From Arion vulgaris (taxonomy: Eukaryota > Mollusca > Gastropoda > Stylommatophora > Arionidae), in the NCBI GenBank assembly GCA_020796225.1, contig CM036754.1, forward strand, positions 72,277,440 through 72,341,439: 64,000 nt of DNA, read 5' to 3'. Below the pieces are notes generated by a model that worked only from the letters and a program-made list of their open reading frames with translations, was not told the DNA's origin and did not search any database. The first letter of the stretch is position 1, and every line of letters starts with the position of its first letter. A program made the position numbers and the translations under genes. This document shows positions 31,601 through 33,621 of this stretch, piece by piece.

Positions 31601-33621
31601 GTTTGGCTGAAATCGGATGCATGTGTCCTAAACGTGTAGAAGTCTATGCGTTTAGGAGCCTACCAAACCAATGTGCAACGTATACACGTTCTTGGCAAAG
31701 ATCAAACATATCACAAAGAGTGATTAAAATTGGTCGTAAAGAACGAACGCAAAGAAGAAGAAGAAGAATTGCCTGAACGCCACAGTGAGATAGAATTTAC
31801 TGCAAGTGAATTTTGCCATTTCTGAAAGCTGAGTATGTTCTCTTTTTAGGGTTTGTACTGTGCTGTAAGCGGATTTAGCCTCCAGGGCTTTTATAGCTGA
31901 CAGTGAGTCTGTAAGTAATACCATCTTGCCTGCAGGTGCTTGCAGCTTATCCAGGTGCTGTGCTGTCACCAGAAGGGCTAAGAGTTCCGTTTTGTAATTG
32001 GAACATATTCTTCCAGTAAGGGCCGCTAGAGACACAGTAGTAGTATCTGGGTGCCTAATGTCCACTCCTGCTCCACCATTCATGGTTGCCTCCATTGCCG
32101 ATCCATCTGTGTAAATTCTTATCCAGATGACTTCTGGAAACATGTAATGGAGATGTTCCATTGTAGTTGCTTTCTTCACTAGATTAGGCTCTGCATCTTT
32201 GCTTAACAATTTAGGGATGGAGGTTGAGAAGCTTAGCGCTACTGAGTCTGGTTCCCAGTGATCAAAAAGTAATTCTTCTGGTATGGAGTTATGATTTAGT
32301 AGTTTCAAGTATGACTTTCCTATTTCTTTTTCGTTTGCTTTGCTTTTGCTTTTGTTTTGGTGCGTAGATAACATTCGGTGGGAGGAGGGCAGGATGGGGT
32401 GTCTCGGTAGCGTAAGGGTTAAGTGCTTGTCTCTCATTTCAAAGGAACTCGGCTTTCTCCTGGGGTGGGGGGCATCGGGACATTTTTTTCCAGAGATACC
32501 TGATCTCAGTGTAGATGAGATCGAGTTCCTAACTCTATCGGAGACGGACGATAAAACGTAGGTCCCGTGTTCAAGCTGATCACGTAAAAAAAAAATCCAT
32601 CGCGGTTCGAAATTGATAAGAGCAGATTGGAAAACTTCTGCCCTCACAAAATTGATAAGAGCAGATTGGAAAACTTCTGCCCTCACAAAATTGATAAGAA
32701 CAGATTGGAAAACTTCTGCCCTCACAAAATTGATAAGAGCAGATTGGAAAACTTCTGCCCTCACAAAATTGATAAGAGCAGATTGGAAAACTTCTGCCCT
32801 CACAAAATTGATAAGAACAGATTGGAAAACTTCTGCCCTCACAAAATTGATAAGAGCAGATTGGAAAACTTCTGCCCTCACAAAATTGATAAGAGCAGAT
32901 TGGAAAACTTCTGCCCTCACAAAATTGATAAGAGCAGATTGGAAAACTTCTGCCCTCACAAAATTGATTAGAAAGATGGACAAAAATGTAATTCCTGCTA
33001 AATATTTTCACCACCTTCTAAATTGCATCGGGGACCATCAGCTACGGAGTTCGTGCACTGCCGCTGATATCTTCTTGTCTAAGGAATAGATGGGATCACA
33101 TATGGCAACTCAGCAATGTGCAATGTCCAATCAACCAACCAACCAACCAACCAACCAACCAACCAACCAACCAACCAACCAACCAACAACCAACCAACCA
33201 ACCAACCAACCAACCAACCAACCAACCAACCAACCAACCAACCAACCAACCAGCCAGCCAACCAACCAACCAACCAACCAACCAACCAACCAGCCAGCCA
33301 GCCAATCAATCAATCAATCAATCAATCAAATCATCATCTTCATCATCATCAAGTGTCATGTCATGGTAGCAGGTGATGTTCTTCCATTTCCCTTTATCTT
33401 AATTAGCATTTACTACCAGATTTAATTATTCAACCAAATACACATAAATAAAATATATGAAACTGATAGAAGAATTTTGAGTAGAAAAACATAAGAAACA
33501 GTCAAAACAAATCAAAGAAGACGTGTGTGCTTTTACTCACCAAAATGCCGACAAGAATAACGGCTACGAAATAAGCAGCAATGACAATCCAATCACCGAA
33601 GTGCAGACGCTGTTCTTCCAT
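91..33621 (-). CDS. Sodium/glucose cotransporter-like (SLC5 family), N-terminal half, 9 exons
   Basis: Joining nine exons gives about 325 residues of an SLC5 transporter, a LeuT-fold plasma-membrane protein that couples Na+ entry to uptake of sugar or a related solute. Exons in order: 33541-33621, 16005-16073, 13187-13291, 12429-12488, 10899-11003, 9541-9649, 7633-7713, 4586-4816, 91-227, all with GT-AG borders. Family landmarks: [70 protein letters not shown] and AYLKFLP. Residues matching human SGLT1 sugar-site positions N78, H83, E102, Y290, W291 and K321 are visible. SLC5 proteins are usually 600-700 residues, so roughly the second half lies left of position 1. Exons 8 and 9 each carry a small reading-frame break (see findings), so this is either a gene with consensus errors or a recent pseudogene. 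The exact substrate cannot be told; SGLT-like is secure, the paralogue is not. Confidence 0.93.
286..308. repeat. (TC)n microsatellite at LINE 3' end
   Basis: A dinucleotide run that directly abuts the 3' end of the minus-strand LINE at 309-2570, so on that strand it reads as a (GA)n tail. Confidence 0.8.
309..2570 (-). mobile_element. Decayed non-LTR retrotransposon (LINE), RT and tail
   Basis: Read on the minus strand, fragments follow the order of a LINE pol: the end of the endonuclease/linker region (2110-2421, [14 protein letters not shown]), reverse transcriptase (1166-1579, [44 protein letters not shown]), the FADD catalytic box ([12 protein letters not shown], about 1080-1130), the thumb region (830-1084) and a C-terminal tail with [13 protein letters not shown] and [14 protein letters not shown] (331-737). 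Many stops and frameshifts make it inactive. The [13 protein letters not shown] tail and RT wording resemble RTE/BovB-like elements; the clade is inferred. It lies in the SLC5 intron after exon 9. Confidence 0.88.
2670..3390. repeat. 24-bp minisatellite, about 30 units
   Basis: Unit close to GAATCAGACTTTCTCTTGG plus TTTA. Two unit types alternate irregularly, one with 'GGTTTAGAATC' and one with 'GAGTTCAGATTC', some with TTATCT for TTCTCT. Begins right at the 5' edge of the LINE at 309-2570. Open frames here are by-products of the repeat. Confidence 0.95.
3402..4438. mobile_element. Possible TTAA-bounded nonautonomous element
   Basis: The segment begins TTAACCC at 3402 and ends GGGTTAA at 4438, the form expected of piggyBac-type insertions with TTAA duplications. 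Near the left end GCCGATATATCGG and ACCGATACATCGGC form sub-terminal inverted motifs. Beyond the TTAACCC the two ends do not match well, and no transposase is present, so this is tentative. It contains the hammerhead-like repeat at 4140-4320. No coding exon seen in this stretch. Confidence 0.3.
4140..4320 (+). repeat. Dispersed repeat with hammerhead-like core (copy 1)
   Basis: Shares about 180 bp with 22325-22520 (minus), including the core CTTGATAAAGGCC...GGTCGAAACGTTG at 4213-4242. Arrangement is that of a hammerhead ribozyme: TGATAA-like box, a short stem (GGCC/GGTC), then GAAAC. Penelope-like retroelements are known to carry such motifs; assignment here is inference. Confidence 0.5.
4586..4816 (-). 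CDS. SLC5 exon 8, with frame break
   Basis: Acceptor ATGCAG, donor GTTAGT. The first part reads [15 protein letters not shown] ... [20 protein letters not shown] in the frame fixed by exon 7. The last part, [16 protein letters not shown], is the conserved WYWCxDQ segment but sits in another frame. The switch lies at about 4637-4650, where the family usually has PWPG; the change equals two missing bases. With two more bases the exon would end in phase 0, as expected before a V-starting exon. Y and W of WYW match SGLT1 Y290 and W291. Confidence 0.88.
5048..5310 (+). mobile_element. SINE-like element, subfamily G2 (copy)
   Basis: Contains the shared head AAGAATAGTAACACTG and a degraded 'GGAGGCGACTG', then GCAGAAATCGGATATGCTGG, the motif TCACAAAGAGTGG and an AGGGTTCGAAGA tail end. 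The same element is found at 23263-23500, 52010-52240 (minus), 62716-62975, and expanded at 49085-50515. Confidence 0.75.
5357..5573. repeat. 26-bp minisatellite, 8 units
   Basis: Unit close to GCCAGTTGACCGTACGTAAA plus CCACTT; single-base variants (GCCGG for GCCAG, GTTAAACATT for GTAAACCACTT). It starts about 50 bp after the G2 element. Confidence 0.95.
5668..5920 (-). mobile_element. SINE-like element, subfamily G1 (copy)
   Basis: On the minus strand: head CGCCCGAGTTGTTACTGGG, CCAAATTTGGGGTGTAAAGA, the CATGTCGTAAGAGG block, GAAATCGGATGCAC, ACGTTCTTGGCAAAGATC, and a (GAA)n end. Full structure and target-site duplication are best seen in the copy at 31510-31768. Confidence 0.82.
5955..6336 (+). 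mobile_element. LINE-A 3' tail, first part
   Basis: Homologous to 13960-14565 and 20455-20990: ACCATGAACAC..., CAAACCTTGACGCTGGCATC, GATGAAGTGTCTACACAGAA, TTCATCAAGAAACAACAAAT and GGTTCTGCAACAT. In the other copies this encodes the KWFGHV...RPRKRW-type C-terminus of a LINE pol. The copy is interrupted at its 3' end by the 34-bp array and resumes at 6956. Confidence 0.75.
6340..6955. repeat. 34-bp minisatellite inside a LINE tail, about 18 units
   Basis: Unit close to ACACAAAAGCAGTTTATTTT plus TGTTACTTTCACTT, with homopolymer-length variants. It lies exactly between the two halves of the LINE-A tail (5955-6336 and 6956-7022), and the unit resembles the tail segment ACACAAGACCCGTTTTAGAA of intact copies. 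Three overlapping open frames here are repeat artefacts. Confidence 0.95.
6956..7022 (+). mobile_element. LINE-A 3' tail, final part
   Basis: AAATCTCTTCTTATCCTAAC, GCTATGAGGCAAA, ending in AGAGAAAAGAAG matches the terminus of the LINE-A copies at 14510-14565 and 20935-20990 (GACGCTGTGAGGCAAACAGG). Confidence 0.7.
7165..7470 (-). mobile_element. RTE/BovB-like LINE 3' tail fragment
   Basis: Minus-strand reading gives the [15 protein letters not shown] segment in decayed form (CATCCTGAATCCATCTTCTC / TGGTCTTCCTC is its complement). Parallel to the better copies at 8158-8620, 23520-23850 and 57725-58420. Located in the intron between SLC5 exons 7 and 6 or just after exon 7. Confidence 0.7.
7633..7713 (-). 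CDS. SLC5 exon 7
   Basis: 81 bp, phase 1 in and phase 1 out. Encodes [20 protein letters not shown] and AFVLMVM, matching [20 protein letters not shown] of SGLT1. Acceptor TTCACAG, donor GTAAAT. Confidence 0.95.
7800..8055 (+). mobile_element. RTE/BovB-like LINE 3' tail fragment
   Basis: Plus strand reads like ...[20 protein letters not shown], then RRMRGRP, a stop, [20 protein letters not shown] and ends GACAAGCTACTTGATGATGA with a (GAT)n tail. The 3' (TGATGA)n ending is typical of RTE elements. Intronic. Confidence 0.8.
8158..8620 (-). mobile_element. RTE/BovB-like LINE 3' tail fragment
   Basis: Encodes on the minus strand [56 protein letters not shown] and ends just before an ATGATG tail. 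This is the C-terminal signature of RTE-clade LINEs such as BovB. A 5' truncated copy, upstream part decayed. Confidence 0.85.
8728..8912 (+). mobile_element. tRNA-derived SINE-5 (copy 1)
   Basis: Begins GGTCGAATGGATTAGAGCGC (A-box-like TGGATTAGAGCG) and has a B-box-like GTGTTCAATCC, then a body with TGTGGGCATAAATGAAAAA and CTAACCTGAACAG. A second copy lies at 12195-12357 on the minus strand. Confidence 0.75.
8935..9155. repeat. 42-bp minisatellite, 5 units
   Basis: Unit close to GTAACGATAGTTAGCAGTGA then ACCGAGATATGCCACAGTTCCT. Units differ at ACCGAG/ACAGAG and GATAGT/GACAGT. The 42-bp (14-codon) unit has no stop in several frames, which explains the open frames. It follows SINE-5 directly. 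Confidence 0.95.
9305..9530 (-). repeat. SINE-like repeat with AT-rich 30-bp units next to exon 6 donor
   Basis: Minus strand reads GATTAGATGGATTAGAGCGG (same A-box-like head as SINE-5) and CGCGTAGTCCGCAGGCGCCA. It carries four AT-rich units on its other side (GTAAATGTAATAATATTAAA). It ends a few bases from the donor of SLC5 exon 6. A diverged copy sits in the same place next to exon 5 (10685-10890). Confidence 0.7.
9541..9649 (-). CDS. SLC5 exon 6
   Basis: 109 bp, 36 codons plus one base (phase 1 donor). Begins [20 protein letters not shown] and ends [11 protein letters not shown]; aligns with [20 protein letters not shown] in SGLT1. Acceptor CTCCAG, donor GTATGA. A relative of the repeat beside exon 5 also abuts this donor (9305-9530). 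Confidence 0.93.
10249..10402. repeat. Two-copy tandem duplication of about 77 bp
   Basis: TCGATTTGTATACTTTTAAA and TAATTAGTGGTCAAC occur twice, 76-78 bp apart, inside the LINE fragment at 10249-10580. Confidence 0.8.
10315..10600 (-). mobile_element. LINE C-terminal fragment (after RNase H)
   Basis: Minus strand reads [20 protein letters not shown] then [11 protein letters not shown] and KMTETH, the FRLRTGH...CxCG pattern found C-terminal to the RNase H domain in jockey/I-type LINEs. Related fragments: 31065-31500 and 61045-61360. Intronic, between exons 6 and 5. Confidence 0.75.
10685..10890 (-). repeat. SINE-like repeat next to exon 5 donor
   Basis: Diverged copy of 9305-9530: CATGGCGCCTGCGG, CTACGCGTTG, CACCGCTCTAAT, AATCACAGGAT and then three AT-rich units. 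It ends within 10 bp of the SLC5 exon 5 donor. Confidence 0.7.
10899..11003 (-). CDS. SLC5 exon 5
   Basis: 35 codons beginning [20 protein letters not shown] and ending [10 protein letters not shown]; nearly identical to the SGLT1 segment [20 protein letters not shown] through IFTKIS. Acceptor GACAG, donor GTATGT. A SINE-like repeat abuts the donor side (10685-10890). Confidence 0.95.
11245..11340 (-). mobile_element. tRNA-like SINE head
   Basis: Minus strand: CTCTGTGGCAAAGGTGTTAA (A-box-like TGGCAAAGGTG) then GTAAGTTCGAATCCGGAACT (B-box-like AGTTCGAATCC) at tRNA-like spacing. Does not fold into an obvious cloverleaf acceptor stem, so SINE rather than tRNA gene. Family not seen elsewhere here. 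Confidence 0.5.
11565..11795. repeat. 33-bp minisatellite, 7 units
   Basis: Unit close to AAAAATGTCTCTGCTTCCAA plus TACTTGATGATAA; some units have GCTGAT for GATGAT. The unit is 11 codons without stops ([11 protein letters not shown]), so it leaves open frames on both strands that are not genes. Confidence 0.95.
11815..12180 (+). mobile_element. LINE-F 3' fragment (RNase H end)
   Basis: Plus strand encodes [20 protein letters not shown] then [38 protein letters not shown]. The same tail follows a clearer RNase H end ([18 protein letters not shown]) at 29280-29460 and on the minus strand at 55935-56314. A truncated relic of a LINE with an RNase H domain. Confidence 0.72.
12195..12357 (-). mobile_element. 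tRNA-derived SINE-5 (copy 2)
   Basis: Reverse complement of 8728-8880: AGCGTCTGGTCGAATGGATT, GAGCGCGGCTTCCATGCGGG, GTGTTCGATTC, then TTTGTTGTGGGCATAAATGA. B box is nearer consensus than in copy 1. Confidence 0.75.
12429..12488 (-). CDS. SLC5 exon 4
   Basis: 20 codons, [20 protein letters not shown], matching TM3 (VLGWLFVPIYIKAG in SGLT1). Acceptor TTTCAG, donor GTAAGT, phase 0 on both sides. Confidence 0.92.
12550..13130. repeat. 14-bp AT-rich minisatellite, about 38 units
   Basis: Unit GGAAAATTATACAT or GGAAAATTATATAT, with GGAAAATGATATAT and GGAAAAGGATATAT at the start. Three 14-bp units make 14 codons, producing [16 protein letters not shown] open frames that are not genes. Sits in the SLC5 intron between exons 4 and 3, ending about 55 bp from exon 3. 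Confidence 0.95.
13187..13291 (-). CDS. SLC5 exon 3 (Na+/sugar site)
   Basis: 35 codons between acceptor CACAG and donor GTACGT. Contains [20 protein letters not shown] and then [15 protein letters not shown]. The N and H of SNIGSGH and the E of FE align with human SGLT1 N78, H83 and E102, which contact sugar. The best single diagnostic exon of the gene. Confidence 0.94.
13330..13595 (-). mobile_element. tRNA-derived SINE-6 (copy 1)
   Basis: Minus strand: GTGTGTAGCTTAAGCAGTAG (A-box-like), CCTGGTTCAAACTCCGCGGC (B-box-like GGTTCAAACTC), then CACTTATAAGTG-type body and a 3' end AAATCGTGGTATATTC (complement). Shares all these blocks with 18270-18525 (plus). Confidence 0.75.
13675..13955. mobile_element. 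LINE tail relics, mixed orientation
   Basis: 13675-13800 (minus) repeats the block GGGGCATATGCCC...CAACTCACGCCAAG also seen at 44525-44640 and 52500-52690. 13800-13955 (plus) reads [16 protein letters not shown] and SERGYLE, a decayed LINE pol C-terminus. No host coding sequence seen. Confidence 0.55.
13960..14565 (+). mobile_element. LINE-A 3' tail
   Basis: Encodes in broken frames [56 protein letters not shown] and ends GACGCTGTGAGGCAAACAGG plus (A)n. This is the thumb-to-C-terminus of a LINE pol. Copies at 5955-7022, 20455-20990 and 36115-36515 (minus). Confidence 0.82.
15105..15560 (-). mobile_element. LINE-B 3' tail
   Basis: A 137-codon minus-strand frame (15551 to 15138) reads [80 protein letters not shown]: a LINE pol C-terminus. 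It ends with GGTAACAGTGTGACGAC (complement), as do copies at 19060-19415 and 36950-37110. Confidence 0.85.
15600..15978. repeat. 73-bp minisatellite, about 5 units
   Basis: Unit starts CAACATTTGAACAAACAATG, continues AATACACAAGGATTAAATTA and AAATATACAGAGAGAATATA. The last three units are nearly identical; the first two are shorter. Ends about 25 bp from SLC5 exon 2's donor. Confidence 0.95.
16005..16073 (-). CDS. SLC5 exon 2
   Basis: 23 codons, phase 0 at both ends, acceptor TCTTCAG and donor GTAAAG. The peptide [20 protein letters not shown] ends in WIP and matches the conserved SLC5 loop and start of TM2 (RGTVGGFFLAGRSM in human SGLT1). Too short for most ORF finders; recognised from the peptide. 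Confidence 0.92.
16580..17010 (+). repeat. 86-bp tandem array made of a LINE RT segment, 5 units
   Basis: AGAATGATGAGAATCCCATG recurs at 16603, 16689, 16775, 16861 and 16946 (period 86, one unit short by one base). In the plus frame a unit reads [20 protein letters not shown], which matches the RRMLRIPWTxxxTNxEVL motif near the end of LINE pol proteins. The matching LINE tail continues after a SINE at 17235-17475. Confidence 0.9.
17012..17215 (-). mobile_element. tRNA-derived SINE-1 (copy, minus)
   Basis: Minus strand: GGCGTGTTCGTTGCGCGTTG head, GCGGGTTAAATTCCGCGGGC (B-box region), GATTCACGGTATTCGTGGCA, CGAACCGAAGGGTTACGATG, GAAGAGCTGAAAGCTCAAGT, GCTTCTGGATCG and an A-rich tail. It splits the LINE that gave rise to the 86-bp array. 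Confidence 0.85.
17235..17475 (+). mobile_element. RTE-like LINE 3' tail
   Basis: Continues the LINE interrupted by SINE-1: [28 protein letters not shown], then ...ICGDP and a final GGTGATGATGATGAG tail. A relative is at 56850-57035 (minus). Confidence 0.72.
17735..18030. repeat. (CCAT)n / (CCAC)n compound microsatellite
   Basis: Runs of ATCC with CACC and CCAACC interruptions. A block of about 110 bp (CATCCACCCACCAACCCAGC ... CACCCAATCATC) is present twice. Long open frames rich in P, S, I, H or G, W, M are artefacts. Confidence 0.95.
18270..18525 (+). mobile_element. tRNA-derived SINE-6 (copy 2)
   Basis: GTGTCTGTAGCTTAAGCGGG (A-box-like TAGCTTAAGCGG), CCTGGTTCAAACTACGCGGC (B-box-like), GTAAAAATAGACCCCACCGT, GAGCTTATAAGTGGTGCC, ending TATGCCACGATTTTCATTTC. 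Pairs with 13330-13595 (minus). Confidence 0.77.
18725..18905 (+). mobile_element. tRNA-like SINE candidate
   Basis: GTGGCATAGCTCAGCGCCAG (A-box-like TAGCTCAGCGCC), GATTGCAGTTCAAATTCCAG (B-box-like AGTTCAAATTCC) and a further 100 bp body. Only one clear copy in the window. Confidence 0.5.
19060..19415 (+). mobile_element. LINE-B 3' tail
   Basis: Plus frames read [20 protein letters not shown], then [14 protein letters not shown] and end GGTAATAGTGTAACGAC plus an AAAGAAAG tail. Matches 15105-15560. Confidence 0.78.
19495..19790. repeat. (ACT)n microsatellite
   Basis: Interrupted ACT/CTA triplet runs over about 300 bp. On the minus strand this is (AGT)n. Confidence 0.95.
20455..20990 (+). mobile_element. 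LINE-A 3' tail
   Basis: Best-preserved copy: [80 protein letters not shown], then GACGCTGTGAGGCATACAGG and an AGAAAGAAAG end. One frameshift separates the two halves (near 20730). Confidence 0.85.
21035..21403. repeat. (CCAA)n microsatellite, left part
   Basis: CCAA tetranucleotide with AATT, CAGC and AAAC interruptions; continues at 21654 after a G1 SINE inserted into it. Open frames rich in W, L, V, G or N, Q, P, T are artefacts. Confidence 0.95.
21404..21653 (-). mobile_element. SINE-like G1 inserted in the (CCAA)n tract
   Basis: Minus strand: CGAGTGGTTCCCGGGCCCAA, ATTTGGGGTGTAAAGAATAG, CATGTCGTAAGAGGCGACT..., GAAATCGGATGCACGTGTCC, AACGTGTTGAAGTCTATGCG, ACGTTCTTGGCAAAGATCAA, TCACAAAGAGTGATTAAAAT and a (GAA)n end. 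Flanks on both sides carry GCCAACCA, compatible with a short target duplication. Confidence 0.85.
21654..21880. repeat. (CCAA)n microsatellite, right part
   Basis: Same tetranucleotide as 21035-21403, cut by the G1 insertion; ends in imperfect CCAACCAATTAACC units. Confidence 0.95.
22070..22200 (-). mobile_element. tRNA-like SINE head
   Basis: Minus strand: GTCAACGGGTTAGCGTAATG (A-box-like GGTTAGCGTAATG) and TGTTGTGGGTTAAATCCCAC (B-box-like GGGTTAAATCCC). The plus-strand block at 23015-23100 (TAGTGTAATGCATAAGCATC, GTGAGTTCAATCCTGC) is a diverged relative. Confidence 0.55.
22325..22520 (-). repeat. Dispersed repeat with hammerhead-like core (copy 2)
   Basis: Minus strand: TTCTTGATAAAGGCCCTTTG then GTCGAAACGTTGCTTTGTAT (core 22401-22431), followed by TGTAAAACTACAGTACTTTG. 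Same order as 4140-4320. Its downstream part also occurs at 60760-60830. Confidence 0.55.
22600..22985 (-). mobile_element. RTE/BovB-like LINE 3' tail
   Basis: Minus strand gives a [26 protein letters not shown] decayed sequence and ends in a (GATGAT)n tail (CATCATCATCAGGTGCCG on the plus strand). Structure typical of RTE 3' ends. Confidence 0.65.
23015..23100 (+). mobile_element. tRNA-like SINE head
   Basis: A-box-like TAGTGTAATGCATAAGC and B-box-like GAGTTCAATCCTG at tRNA-like spacing; related to 22070-22200 on the other strand. Confidence 0.45.
23263..23500 (+). mobile_element. SINE-like G2 (copy)
   Basis: AGAGGAGCAAAGATTAGTAA, CTACAAGGCATGTCGTAAAA, GCGTCGCAGAAATCGGATGT, CGTACAATCGCTCTTAGGCT, CAGAAAGAGTGGTTAACAAG, GGAGCGTTCGAAGAA and an AAGAAGAAG tail. 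A good reference copy for the 85-bp array at 49085-50515. Confidence 0.82.
23520..23855 (+). mobile_element. RTE/BovB-like LINE 3' tail
   Basis: Plus strand encodes [60 protein letters not shown] and stops next to CTATTTGATGATGA. Near-identical in protein to the minus-strand copy at 8158-8620. Confidence 0.87.
24200..24570 (+). mobile_element. LINE-C 3' tail
   Basis: Reads [34 protein letters not shown], then decayed ...[12 protein letters not shown] and ends with ...AGGACCTATGCTCCC. Minus-strand relative at 54505-54990. Confidence 0.8.
24587..24875. repeat. 99-bp tandem repeat, 3 units
   Basis: AAAGTGACATAATGAACCAA and CACTGGAAAGAAAATTATGC recur every 99 bp; the copies are almost identical (CATAAT/CATAGT). 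It follows the LINE-C tail directly. Confidence 0.95.
24955..25100 (+). mobile_element. SINE-1, truncated head
   Basis: Body and tail only: CACAGGTTCTCCAGATTTAC, GGTGTTCGTGGCACCGAACC, GAAGGTTACGATGTCCATGA, AAGTGCTTCTGGATTT and (A)12. The tRNA-like head is not recognisable. Confidence 0.75.
25623..25844. mobile_element. Possible TTAA-bounded MITE with palindromes
   Basis: Begins TTAACCTTTCACTGCTA and ends GGAGCTAAAGGGTTAA, so the ends are TTAACC(C)TTT in inverted orientation. Contains the perfect 16-base palindrome AACGTGTTAACACGTT (25732-25747) and ACGTATATATACGT (25810-25823). Fits a piggyBac-type MITE, but the inverted repeats are short. Confidence 0.4.
25950..27545 (+). mobile_element. 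SINE-4 with a 25-bp internal array (about 60 units)
   Basis: Left flank GAGGTTCATGGGTTCCAATC and right flank TTCACGAGTGAAATATTTTC line up with one SINE-4 copy at 30580-30640 (AGGTCGTGGGGAGTCC ... TTTACGAGTGCAATTTTTTC). Between them the unit GAATCAGGACTTCGACTTTC plus TGTTC is repeated about 60 times (26017-27500). Two unit types, TTCGAC and TTTGCC, are mixed. Each unit contains TGTTCGAATCA, matching the Pol III B box (GGTTCGANTCC) at 9 of 11 positions. Lies in SLC5 intron 1. The 381-codon open frame here is an artefact of the array. Confidence 0.85.
27545..28340. other. SLC5 intron 1 stretch with one tRNA-like head
   Basis: No coding exon recognised. At 27910-28005 the minus strand has ATGGCTCAGTGATTAGTTGT (A-box-like) and ATCCTGGTTCGATAACAAAT (B-box-like GGTTCGATAAC), a likely SINE head. 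Remaining sequence shows no feature I can name. Confidence 0.5.
28340..28685 (+). mobile_element. LINE-D 3' tail
   Basis: Nearly the same sequence as the 3' end of the LINE at 45060-48340 (47930-48255): [40 protein letters not shown] C-terminus, ending GTGTCACTAGGCATGACGGG. 5' truncated copy. Confidence 0.85.
28830..29465 (+). mobile_element. LINE-F fragment with RNase H domain
   Basis: Plus-strand frames read [11 protein letters not shown] (28980 region; the first catalytic D), [20 protein letters not shown] and [20 protein letters not shown] (29270-29330), the last RNase H motif, then the tail [10 protein letters not shown]. The middle of the domain is short or frameshifted. A relic of a jockey/I-type LINE with RNase H. 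Confidence 0.82.
29640..30068 (-). mobile_element. tRNA-derived SINE-3 (copy 1, most complete)
   Basis: Minus strand: GGGGTCTCTGTAGCGTAGAG (A box TAGCGTAGAGG), TAACCGGTTCGCTCCTCGTG (B-box-like GGTTCGCTCC), GAGATCCCTGATCTCAGTGT, AGGTGAGATCGAGTTCC, TTGGCAGTTCAAAATCG, GCTACGGAGTTCGTGC, and a 3' end leading into ATTCAATCAATCAAC. Other copies: 32388-33125, 53335-53970, 59925-60115. Confidence 0.85.
30222..30425 (-). mobile_element. SINE-1 (copy, minus)
   Basis: Minus strand has GACGGTGTGACAAGCCCTTT, GAGTGCGGATTCAATTCCGC (B box GATTCAATTCC), GGTGCTCGTGGCACCGAACC, GAAGGGTTACGATGTCCATG and TGAAAGTGCTTCTGGGTCGA plus A-rich tail. Confidence 0.82.
30540..30740 (+). mobile_element. tRNA-derived SINE-4 (copy 1)
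   Basis: GGGTCTCTGTGACTGAGTGG (A-box-like TGACTGAGTGG), AGGTCGTGGGGAGTCCGGAC, GTTCTGTTTACGAGTGCAAT, CCAGGGACCCATAGGATTG, GGAGCTACGGAGTTCGTGCT. This is the single-copy form from which the 26 kb array derives. A minus-strand copy is at 44205-44300. Confidence 0.75.
30860..31058 (+). mobile_element. RTE-like LINE 3' tail relic
   Basis: AGAGAACAGTCAAGGAAGGA, TATCAAGACGAAGGTGGCAG, AACATGACGTTAGAAGTAGC: pattern of the [25 protein letters not shown] region in decayed form. Confidence 0.55.
31065..32335 (-). mobile_element. RNase H-bearing LINE fragment, split by a G1 SINE
   Basis: Minus strand 32330 to 31778 reads [20 protein letters not shown] (RNase H first motif), [20 protein letters not shown] (the catalytic E), [20 protein letters not shown] (catalytic D), and after the SINE, 31500 to 31065 continues with [18 protein letters not shown]. 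Order is that of the C-terminal part of jockey/I-type LINE pol. The G1 element at 31510-31768 interrupts it, flanked by a 9-base duplication. No RT domain is present, so this is a 5' truncated relic. Confidence 0.85.
31510..31768 (+). mobile_element. SINE-like G1, reference copy with 9-bp target duplication
   Basis: 259 bp, flanked by TTGCCTGAA at 31501-31509 and 31769-31777. Starts TCGCCCGGGTTGTTACCGGG, then CCCAAATTTGGGGTGTAAAG, CCTGCCACGCATGTCGTAAG, AGGCGACTAAGGAGGTTTGG, GAAATCGGATGCATGTGTCC, ACGTATACACGTTCTTGGCA, ATCACAAAGAGTGATTAAAA and a (GAA)n tail. The head resembles a tRNA A-box region (CGAGTGGTTA in other copies); no clear B box, so Pol III origin is uncertain. Use this copy to define ends of the family. 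Confidence 0.88.
32388..33125 (+). mobile_element. SINE-3 with a 39-bp internal array (9 units)
   Basis: Head GTGTCTCGGTAGCGTAAGGG, body CAGAGATACCTGATCTCAGT and GATGAGATCGAGTTCC, 3' part CATCGGGGACCATCAGCTAC and GGAGTTCGTGCACTGCCGCT. Between them ATTGATAAGAGCAGATTGGA plus AAACTTCTGCCCTCACAAA is repeated nine times (32611-32970); other SINE-3 copies have this segment once. The 13-codon unit leaves open frames on both strands. Followed by a (CCAA)n/(AATC)n tract. Confidence 0.88.
33126..33350. repeat. (CCAA)n then (AATC)n microsatellite
   Basis: CCAA repeats with CAGC units, changing to AATC repeats and CATCAT at the right end. SINE-3 copies at 53966 and 60062 also end in (AATC)n, so this is probably the grown tail of the SINE at 32388-33125. 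Confidence 0.93.
33541..33621 (-). CDS. SLC5 exon 1 (start codon, TM1 begins)
   Basis: Encodes 27 residues from [20 protein letters not shown] to VGIL. The ATG at 33621-33619 has A at -3 and G at +4, a good initiation context, and an in-frame TGA lies 15 bases upstream, so no longer N-terminus can be read on this exon. The donor GTGAGT follows directly at 33540. The first hydrophobic helix ([17 protein letters not shown]) fits the first transmembrane segment of SLC5 proteins. The next exon is 17.5 kb away. Confidence 0.88.

Noticed and set aside
31724..32983. 419-codon minus-strand frame as one protein
   Set aside because: It joins SINE-3 array translation ([13 protein letters not shown] repeats), SINE body, LINE RNase H and G1 sequence by chance. 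Only the RNase H part is real, and that is a retroelement relic.
33079..33425. NQPT and GWLV repeat proteins at 21.0-21.9 and 33.1-33.4 kb
   Set aside because: Translations of (CCAA)n microsatellite DNA; not genes.
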